Shown here in pieces: positions 35,937-43,424 of a stretch of DNA of 64,000 nucleotides. The DNA comes from Marinobacter guineae (GTDB lineage Bacteria; Pseudomonadota; Gammaproteobacteria; Pseudomonadales; Oleiphilaceae), in NCBI RefSeq assembly GCF_002744735.1, contig NZ_KZ319340.1, forward strand, positions 465,028 through 529,027, given 5' to 3'. Both the position numbers and the translations under genes were made by a program. The notes below the pieces were generated by a model, which had not been told where the DNA came from, did no database searches, and was given only the letters and a program-made list of their open reading frames with translations. Within the stretch, counting starts at the first letter, position 1. Every line of letters starts with the position of its first letter.

Positions 35937-37074
35937 GGATGACCCCACCCTGCAGGAACTGCTCAGTGCAGACCAGCTCCAACGACTGAACCGGGCCCTC
36001 AGCGGCCTGTGCAAGGAGCCGGTCACCCTCAGCGAACACAAGGCCGGTGATTCGGTCCCCGTGGAGTTCAACCTGGAGAGGGTCGGCTGGTTATCTGGCG
36101 GCGGTTCCCGGGACGAACAGCTGGCAGCGGCAGAGCTGGTGTCGTTTCTGATGATGTTTGTCGCCAAATACCGGCTCGCCGCCAACCTGCATCACGACAC
36201 AACCGAAGCAAGCTACGCTGAGCTCCAGCGCCAGAACGAGGCGCTGAAGGCGTCCGAAACCCGTTTCCGGGAACTGTCCGGGAAGCTTCAGCAGACGGTG
36301 GACGAACAGGTTGACGTGATTCGGCAAACCCAGCAGGAGCTGTTCGAGAGTGCCCGGCTTAGGTCAGTCGGCCAACTGGCGGCTGGCGTCGCCCACGAAA
36401 TCAATAACCCCATCGGGTTTATCAGCAGCAACCTGCGAGTGGCGCGGGATTACGTGGAAGACCTGAAGGAGATCGCTCCCGACACGCCTGCCAACCGGGA
36501 TCTGCTCCAGGACTTCCAGGAACTGCTCACCGAATCCATAGACGGGACCAGCCGGATTGCCAGTATTGTGGCTGACCTGAAAACCTTTTCCAGCATTGAC
36601 CAGGCAGACTACTCCCTATGCAACGTCAATGATCTGTTGCAAAGTGCCGTCCACCTGGTCCAGACGGAGTACAGTCACAGCCTGCAGATCATTGAGCGGC
36701 TGAACGAACTTCCGCAGGTTTCCGGGCATCCTTCCCGGCTGTCCCAGACCTTTTTCAATCTCCTGGACAATGCCGCCCAGGCGCTCAGGGATGAGGCAGC
36801 GGACGATGCCAGCGGACGCATTCTGGTGCAGTCACAGGTGCAGGGAGACACCGTCCGGATCGTTATCCAGGACAACGGTTGCGGCATACCCGAGGCAAGC
36901 CGCGCCCGGATTTTTGACGCATTTTTTACCACGCGGCCCGTTGGATCCGGCACTGGACTCGGGCTCACCGTGGCCCGAGATACTGTTCGAGCCCACAACG
37001 GCAACGTGACGATCGACAGCCACCCGAGGACAGGCACCCGAGTGACACTCACCCTGCCGGTAAAAGGCTCTTAG
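35923..37074 (+). CDS. Soluble sensor histidine kinase 2 of the signalling operon
   Basis: The ATG at 35923 has GAGG 6 nt upstream and overlaps the GTPase gene by 14 bases. The product is 383 aa. An N-terminal region of about 110 residues has no recognised family and may sense or bind the GTPase. A coiled coil and the H-box GVAHEINNPIG follow, with His158. ATPase motifs are FNLLDNAAQAL, DNGCGIPEA and GTGLGLTVA. The H-box region shares 23 identical nucleotides with kinase 1, which suggests duplication. It is cytoplasmic. Confidence 0.92.
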   Translation: MRSFEDDPTLQELLSADQLQRLNRALSGLCKEPVTLSEHKAGDSVPVEFNLERVGWLSGGGSRDEQLAAAELVSFLMMFVAKYRLAANLHHDTTEASYAELQRQNEALKASETRFRELSGKLQQTVDEQVDVIRQTQQELFESARLRSVGQLAAGVAHEINNPIGFISSNLRVARDYVEDLKEIAPDTPANRDLLQDFQELLTESIDGTSRIASIVADLKTFSSIDQADYSLCNVNDLLQSAVHLVQTEYSHSLQIIERLNELPQVSGHPSRLSQTFFNLLDNAAQALRDEAADDASGRILVQSQVQGDTVRIVIQDNGCGIPEASRARIFDAFFTTRPVGSGTGLGLTVARDTVRAHNGNVTIDSHPRTGTRVTLTLPVKGS

Positions 37075-37083
37075 GGACCCACT

Positions 37084-39330
37084 ATGGCAAAACGCTACGC
37101 ATCACTATTCCACGGTGAGGAGTCAGGGAGCCAGCCGGAAGAAGCTCCGGAGGCAAAGAAGGCCCCCTACAAACTCCTGCTGGTGGACGACGAGCCCAAC
37201 ATCCTGGCTTCGCTGCGTCGCGTTTTTCAGCGCGAGAATTATGAACTGCTGTTTGCCCGCAACGGTGAAGAGGCCCTGCGCATTCTGGAGAAACAGCCGG
37301 TAGAGCTGATCATGACCGATTTCATGATGCCAGGCATGAACGGCAGCGAGCTGCTCCGGGAGGTGCGCGAGCGGTGGCCCCGGACCATCCGCATAATGCT
37401 GACCGGCCACGCCAACACAGATGCGGTTATGGGTTCGATCAAAGACGGCGCGGTTTACCGGTTCATTCTGAAGCCCTGGAACGATGATGATATCCGCCTG
37501 ACTATTGCTCTTGCACTGGAACAGTATGAACTCATCCAGCGTACCCGTACCCTGGAACAGCAAACCAAAAAGCAGAGCCGTGATCTGGAAACCATCAGCA
37601 AGCTGACCGCCACCAACCGCAGCCAGCTCGCTATCCTGCTGCACAAGAAAGGCTGGCTCAATCCACAGCAGATTCAACAGCTGCACCGGGAAATGCAGAG
37701 CCAGAAAACACCGGTAGTCCGCCAGCTCCTGAAACACGAATGGGTGGATTTCCGCAAGGTGTTCGAGATGCTCCGGGATGACATGCTGTTCGAAGAGATT
37801 GATCTGCGGGAATTCCAGCCGGATCCCAGTCTGCTGTCACTGGTACCCCAGAAGATCTGTACCCGCCAGCTGGTCCTGCCATTGCGTGCCAGTGGTCAGC
37901 GCCTGCGTCTTGCCATGGTAGACCCCATGGACATCAACCTGATCGACGAACTCGGGTTCATGACCGGCTACACCATTCATCCGTTGCTGTGCGAAACCTC
38001 GCAGATGCAGGCGAAACTGACAGAGATTTTTGGTGAAACCAACGATCTGGATGACATTACCACCCGTGTCGGTACTGATGACCCTTATGAGGGCATCGAA
38101 ATCGTACTCGACGACGAGTCAGACCAGGAATCCCTGGAGCAGCTGCTGGGCAGCTCTGAGGAACCACCTGCCATCCGCCTGGTGAATGCCATTATTCTGG
38201 AGGCACTAAGGCTTGGCGCCAGTGACATCCACGTCCACCCCCGTACAAAATCACTGGTTGTTCGTTACCGTATTGATGGCGTGCTCCAGGACAAGATTCA
38301 CATCCCCACCAACCTCTTGATGTCGGTGGTTTCCCGCATCAAGGTGATGGCCGAACTGGATATTACCGAACGGCGCAAACCCCAGGATGGCCGCATTACC
38401 GTGAAAACGCCCATGCGCATCGTGGACCTTCGGATTTCCACCCTGCCGACCATCAATGGTGAAAAAGTCGTGATGCGGGTGCTCGAACGCCAATCCTCGG
38501 CCCAGTCCCTGGCTGACATGGGGCTTTCCGAGCACAACATGAAACGCCTCATGCACGTTGTCGCAAAGCCCCAGGGCATTATTCTGGCAACCGGCCCCAC
38601 CGGCAGCGGCAAGACCACCACTCTTTATGCCCTGCTGCAACACAACGCCTCGTCGGAACGAAACTACGTCACCATTGAAGATCCGGTCGAGTTCCATGTC
38701 GACATGGCCGGGCAGGTGCCCGTAAAAGAGCGCATCGGCCTGAGCTTCGCCAGTGTCCTCAGGGCCATCCTTCGTCAGGACCCGGACGTCATCCTGCTTG
38801 GCGAGATCCGGGACGAGGAAACCGCAGACGTTGCCTTCCACGCCGCCATGACAGGGCACCTGGTGTATTCCACCCTGCACACCAGCTCGGCAGCAGCCAC
38901 GGTCGCCCGTCTGCTGGATCTTGGCCTGAAGCCTTTTGTGCTGGCATCGGCCCTGGAAGCCATTATCGCCCAGCGGCTGGTCAGGCGAATATGTAACCAC
39001 TGCCGAGAGGAAATCTCACGTCCCGCCGACGCTCTTGCCCAGCTGGGTCCACAGTTCCTGGAAGCGCCGTTTGCCTTTTACCGGGGGAAAGGCTGCGAAA
39101 AATGCCACAAAGGCTATAAAGGCAGAGCAGCCATTCATGAAGTGCTGACCATGAACGAGGATCTCAGAACCGCAATCACGGAGGGAGCCAGCGCGATGCA
39201 GATCGAAACCATAGCCCGGGAACAGGGCATGAGGATTCTGCTGGACGATGCCTTGGAGAAACTCAGGGAAGGCGTCACCACTGCGGAAGAAGTGCTAAGG
39301 CTTCTTGGGCCACAGGTGCTGAATGGTTAG
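37084..39330 (+). CDS. Response regulator fused to GspE/PilB-type secretion ATPase
   Basis: This 748-aa protein is an unusual fusion. Residues 29-145 are a REC domain (Asp79 phospho-acceptor; FILKPWNDDDI). Residues about 180-330 resemble a degenerate MshEN/GspE N-domain (HKKGWLNPQQIQQL), a module that binds c-di-GMP in some relatives. Residues 360-740 are the GspE/PilB motor, with Walker A GPTGSGKTT (504-512), Walker B LLGEIRDEE and a zinc motif CxxC (637, 640) with CxxC (671, 674). Such ATPases power pilus extension or type II secretion. Phosphorylation of the fused REC could switch the motor directly. No pilin or secretin gene is nearby. Confidence 0.93.
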   Translation: MAKRYASLFHGEESGSQPEEAPEAKKAPYKLLLVDDEPNILASLRRVFQRENYELLFARNGEEALRILEKQPVELIMTDFMMPGMNGSELLREVRERWPRTIRIMLTGHANTDAVMGSIKDGAVYRFILKPWNDDDIRLTIALALEQYELIQRTRTLEQQTKKQSRDLETISKLTATNRSQLAILLHKKGWLNPQQIQQLHREMQSQKTPVVRQLLKHEWVDFRKVFEMLRDDMLFEEIDLREFQPDPSLLSLVPQKICTRQLVLPLRASGQRLRLAMVDPMDINLIDELGFMTGYTIHPLLCETSQMQAKLTEIFGETNDLDDITTRVGTDDPYEGIEIVLDDESDQESLEQLLGSSEEPPAIRLVNAIILEALRLGASDIHVHPRTKSLVVRYRIDGVLQDKIHIPTNLLMSVVSRIKVMAELDITERRKPQDGRITVKTPMRIVDLRISTLPTINGEKVVMRVLERQSSAQSLADMGLSEHNMKRLMHVVAKPQGIILATGPTGSGKTTTLYALLQHNASSERNYVTIEDPVEFHVDMAGQVPVKERIGLSFASVLRAILRQDPDVILLGEIRDEETADVAFHAAMTGHLVYSTLHTSSAAATVARLLDLGLKPFVLASALEAIIAQRLVRRICNHCREEISRPADALAQLGPQFLEAPFAFYRGKGCEKCHKGYKGRAAIHEVLTMNEDLRTAITEGASAMQIETIAREQGMRILLDDALEKLREGVTTAEEVLRLLGPQVLNG

Positions 39331-42300
39331 CACTCGGAATCGGGAAATTTTCTGGTTTTGCCTCACTCTGGCGCTGGCAATTTCGCTGGCATCTGTGGGT
39401 GGCGTGATCCTCTATGATTTTTGCATTGGCGGTGGGGAAACTCCGGGGCGGATCTCCCTCCACCCGGGCGGCGGCATCCTTGCCATCCTGCTCAGCTGTA
39501 TGTTCCTTGCCCTGTTGTTTCAGCTGCAGAAACTGGCCACAGGGATTGGCCTGTCGGTTCTTGTGACGGCAACAGTCTTTGCGGCCGTCCCGATTCTTCC
39601 GTTGGGAGCCGGTTTCCAGATCCTGGCAATCAAACCTGTTCTGTTCCTGGCCATAGCATTCATTGTCCTGAGCGCCCTTGCCGCCATACACCTGTCGCGG
39701 GGCTGGGTAGTGGGCAGGATTGCCACGCCTGTCGTGTTCACAACAGGTCTGTTATCCCTGCTGTCCCACTGGTACCCCGCTTTTGAAATGGCCGGCGTTG
39801 GCAGTATTGCCGAGTCCACGATCGTGGTCAGCCCACTGCTGATCCTGATCAGCCTGACCCTGCCCTTCCTGTACAGGATTTATCACCGGGATATTCCTGT
39901 GTACTCCCGGAGTCTCATCCTGGTTGGCGTACTCGGTATCCTGTTGACAACCATCAGCTGGCACATCATACGCCTGCAGTACAGTGACAACCTGACTGGA
40001 CGGGCCGAGGCGCTGGCAACCCAGCTGGCCGCCACCAGCGCATCGGCCTACAGCGTCAAACTGGCCTTGATCAGGCGACTCGCTGAACGCTGGGAACTTT
40101 TGAACGACCTGCCCTCAAACCTGTTCTGGGAGCAGGAAGTCAGCAGCTACCTGCGAGATTTTCCCGAGCTGCGACTGATCGCCATTCTCGACCGTGACAT
40201 GCGGCCAGTGCGCGTTGAATCACGAACTCTGGACTATCGTTCCTGGCTGGACAGGTTCCTGGAAAGCGATAATACCGGAGCCTGGCTCCAACACATTATC
40301 GACGCCAGGGCATCGCACCTCAGCGAGCCAATGCCAGATCGGGAAGGTCGTGCCCATGCGGTCATCGCCGTGCCCGTGACACCCGAACCCGGGCTGTCCT
40401 GGCCTGTCATCGCGGTGGTTGATCTACAGAGCGTATATGAGGGCCTTATTCAGCATTACGATGGGGCACTGGACCTGGCAGTATTTCACCAAGCTCAAAA
40501 GATCTTTGATACGTCACCGGAACTCGATGCATCTGAAAAGGTTCTGCTCGCAACCGCCACTGTTGAAGCCCATCACGACAGTGAGTGGCGTATGGATGTC
40601 TACATGCCTCGTGGTTCCCTGCCCTCGGGCGAGCTGTACCTGCCCCCTATGATACTTTTCACTGGCCTGGGACTCAGCTTTCTGGTCATGCTGACACACC
40701 TTTTCTGGCGCGAGTCGGAACGCCGCTCCAGGGTTCTCGGTGAATTCAATGACGTGCTGAACTTCCATCTCGAGGAAGAGCGGGGGCTTCGACACATCAA
40801 TGAAAAGATCATGGAGTTTTCCCGGGATATTCTCTGCTCAATCAGCCCCTCCGGACGATTCCTGACCGTAAGCCCCGCCAGTGAAGTAGTTCTTGGCTAC
40901 GCCCCGGGAGAACTGAAAGGCCAACCCTATGACATTCTTGTACTACCAGAGGACCGGGGCTCCACCGCCGAGGAGGTTCGCAAGCTTGCCACCGGTCAGA
41001 GTGACAAGACCTCCGGCTTCCGAAACCGACTCCGCCACAAGGATGGCCACACGGTGACGGTTTCCTGGACAGCGGAGTGGTCACGGGACGATAACGCGCT
41101 GTTTTGCGTTGGCCGCGACATCAGTGGTGAACTGGTCGCCGAAACCCTGACCCGGGAGCGCGACCAGTTCTTCTCGCTCTCGCCGGACATGTTCTGCATT
41201 GTCGATCTGAACAGTCACTTCTTCGAGGTGAACAACACATTTGTTGAAACGCTGGGCTACACGCGCGAGCAACTGCTGGGCACCTCCTACATGGGTCTGC
41301 TCCATTCCGACGACCAGGATAAAGTTGTTGAAGCGGTGCAGACCCTGACGGATGGCGGGGAGGTTCAGAACCTGTTCGTCAGGGCTCTGGATACAGCCGG
41401 GAACGAACACTGGCTGCAGATCAACGCAATTTTAAGTGCGGACGACCTGATCTACGTTGTCGCCCGGGACATCACCGAAGCCCTCAAGACCCAGGAACGA
41501 TTAAAACATAGCGAAACCCTGCTCCGGATCGCGGAACAAACCGCCATGATCGGTGGCTGGACCGTTGAGATTCCATCTGGCAAAACTGCCTGGACTGCCG
41601 TCATGTTTGATATCTTCGAACTGCCAGCCGGTGAAGTGCCTGATCTGGACAATGCCCTCAACTTCTATACAGACGAATCCCGTCAAATACTGACTGATGC
41701 GATTGAGCTCTGTAGCGAAACCGGAATTCCGTTCGATGAGGATGTTCAGTTCCGAACCGCCAACAGGAGGCTTCGGTGGGCAAGAGTCATCGGTCATGCC
41801 GTCAAAAACGATGAAGGGGACATCATAGGGCTACAAGGCGGTTTCCAGGACATCACTGTTTCTCGTCAGGCCATGGAGCAGATCAAGCGCTTTGCCGAAC
41901 GACAGGCGACCATTTTCGAAAGCATTACCGATGCCTTTTTCACGGTCGACCGGGAATGGCGATTTACCTATGTGAACCGCCGGTCCGAGGAACTTCTTCG
42001 CAGGTCCCGGGACGAGTTGCTGGGCCACAGTCTCTGGGAGATGTTTCCGGCCACCATCGGAAGCGAATTTGATGAAATGTATGGGCTCGCCATGACAACC
42101 GGCGAGTCGGTTTCCTTTGAGGCCTATTACGCGCCCCTGAATGAGTGGCTGGAGGTGAGCGCTTACCCGTCTGACGAGGGGCTGGCCGTTTATTACCGCA
42201 GCATCCGCGAACGAAAGGAAGCTCAGTGGAAGCTCGAAGCGACCATGGAAGAGCTGGAGAGAAGCAACAGAGAGCTTCAGGACTTTGCGTTTGTCGCCTC

Positions 42301-43000
42301 TCACGACCTCCAGGAGCCTCTGCGGAAGATCCAGGCTTTTTCCGACCGACTGCTGGTTAAGTCCCACCAGTTCGGCCCTGAGGAAAAAGACTATCTGAAC
42401 CGCATGCAGTCCGCTGCTGCCAGGATGCAATCACTGATTAAAGACCTGCTCTCCTATTCCCGGGTGACCACCCGGGCAAAGCCTTTAGAATCCTGCGATA
42501 CCCAGAGCATTGTTCTCGATGTGCTGCAAGACATGGAAACATCCATCACCGCCGAGAAGGCAAACATTGAACTGACCCCTCTTCCCCCGGTGAAAGGGGA
42601 TGCGACCCAGCTGCGGCAGGTATTCCAGAACCTGATCAGCAATGCCATCAAATTCCATGACCCGGACCAAACACCGACGATAATGATCTACCCTGAAGAT
42701 ATAACGCCAGGATCATGGACACTGGTTGTCAGCGACAATGGAATTGGCTTCGATCTCAAATACGCAGAAAAGGTTTTCCACCCGTTCCAGCGCCTGCACA
42801 AACGCGAGACCTACGCCGGCACGGGCATAGGAATGGCGATTGTGAAGAAGATCCTTGATCGCCATGGCGCCGATATCCGCACGGAGAGTGCACCGGGCGA
42901 AGGAACCACATTCCGAATCCGTTTCAGGAACGAAGAGCCGGATAGTGAGGCAAAGCATGGACAGAGTCAGTCCCGCACCCTTCATACTGATCGCCGATGA
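39323..43000 (+). CDS. Large multi-PAS membrane histidine kinase
   Basis: The 1225-aa protein starts 8 bases inside the previous gene. About five N-terminal membrane helices (to residue 175) are followed by a helix (190-210), an extracytoplasmic sensor of about 220 residues similar in layout to CHASE-type domains, and another helix (440-462). Four PAS-like segments then run to about residue 970. The kinase core has FVASHDLQEPLRKI with His994, NLISNAIKFHD, DNGIGFDLKYAEKVFHPFQRLH and GTGIGMAIVKK, a bacteriophytochrome-type core. There is no GAF/PHY photosensor. Its likely partner is the Rcp1-like regulator encoded next, with which it overlaps by 44 bases. Confidence 0.92.
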   Translation: MVSTRNREIFWFCLTLALAISLASVGGVILYDFCIGGGETPGRISLHPGGGILAILLSCMFLALLFQLQKLATGIGLSVLVTATVFAAVPILPLGAGFQILAIKPVLFLAIAFIVLSALAAIHLSRGWVVGRIATPVVFTTGLLSLLSHWYPAFEMAGVGSIAESTIVVSPLLILISLTLPFLYRIYHRDIPVYSRSLILVGVLGILLTTISWHIIRLQYSDNLTGRAEALATQLAATSASAYSVKLALIRRLAERWELLNDLPSNLFWEQEVSSYLRDFPELRLIAILDRDMRPVRVESRTLDYRSWLDRFLESDNTGAWLQHIIDARASHLSEPMPDREGRAHAVIAVPVTPEPGLSWPVIAVVDLQSVYEGLIQHYDGALDLAVFHQAQKIFDTSPELDASEKVLLATATVEAHHDSEWRMDVYMPRGSLPSGELYLPPMILFTGLGLSFLVMLTHLFWRESERRSRVLGEFNDVLNFHLEEERGLRHINEKIMEFSRDILCSISPSGRFLTVSPASEVVLGYAPGELKGQPYDILVLPEDRGSTAEEVRKLATGQSDKTSGFRNRLRHKDGHTVTVSWTAEWSRDDNALFCVGRDISGELVAETLTRERDQFFSLSPDMFCIVDLNSHFFEVNNTFVETLGYTREQLLGTSYMGLLHSDDQDKVVEAVQTLTDGGEVQNLFVRALDTAGNEHWLQINAILSADDLIYVVARDITEALKTQERLKHSETLLRIAEQTAMIGGWTVEIPSGKTAWTAVMFDIFELPAGEVPDLDNALNFYTDESRQILTDAIELCSETGIPFDEDVQFRTANRRLRWARVIGHAVKNDEGDIIGLQGGFQDITVSRQAMEQIKRFAERQATIFESITDAFFTVDREWRFTYVNRRSEELLRRSRDELLGHSLWEMFPATIGSEFDEMYGLAMTTGESVSFEAYYAPLNEWLEVSAYPSDEGLAVYYRSIRERKEAQWKLEATMEELERSNRELQDFAFVASHDLQEPLRKIQAFSDRLLVKSHQFGPEEKDYLNRMQSAAARMQSLIKDLLSYSRVTTRAKPLESCDTQSIVLDVLQDMETSITAEKANIELTPLPPVKGDATQLRQVFQNLISNAIKFHDPDQTPTIMIYPEDITPGSWTLVVSDNGIGFDLKYAEKVFHPFQRLHKRETYAGTGIGMAIVKKILDRHGADIRTESAPGEGTTFRIRFRNEEPDSEAKHGQSQSRTLHTDRR

Positions 43001-43424
43001 CGATCCGGATGACCGCATGATGATTCAGGAAGCCTTCGGGGAGCGTTGCCCCCATTGTCGGCTTCATTTCGTCCAGGATGGCGAGGAACTGATGAAGTTC
43101 CTTTCCGGAGAACGTCCAGGCACAGACCAATCCGGGACCGGCCTGATTCCCGATCTCCTCCTGCTGGACCTGAATATGCCGCTCAAGGATGGCCGCGAGG
43201 CGCTCGCTGAAGTCAGGGCGAATCCGCTCTACGTTGCCATGCCAATCGTTGTCATGACAACATCCGAGAACGACGAGGACAGGCTGTTCTGCCAGCAGAA
43301 TGGCGCGAACTCTTACATCGTCAAACCCTCCCGGTACATGGAGCTGCTCGACGTCGTCGAGTCTCTGAAGCCCTACTTCACACAAAACACCGATTCATTG
43401 CACAAACCGGATGATTATGAGTAA
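42957..43424 (+). CDS. Single-domain response regulator, Rcp1-like
   Basis: The ATG at 42957 has GAGG 7 nt upstream; the longer frame is out-of-frame kinase sequence. The 155-aa product is a stand-alone REC with the acidic cluster ADDDPDDRMM, Asp71 in LLLLDLNMPLKDG, the MTTSEND segment and the conserved Lys in SYIVKPS. This subtype is the usual partner of phytochrome-type kinases, in keeping with the kinase just upstream. It would relay phosphate to another protein. Confidence 0.93.
   Translation: MDRVSPAPFILIADDDPDDRMMIQEAFGERCPHCRLHFVQDGEELMKFLSGERPGTDQSGTGLIPDLLLLDLNMPLKDGREALAEVRANPLYVAMPIVVMTTSENDEDRLFCQQNGANSYIVKPSRYMELLDVVESLKPYFTQNTDSLHKPDDYE

Noticed and set aside
39323..43000. Bacteriophytochrome
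   Set aside because: The kinase core is of phytochrome type, but no GAF/PHY chromophore domain or biliverdin-binding cysteine is visible; PAS and membrane segments occupy the N-terminus.
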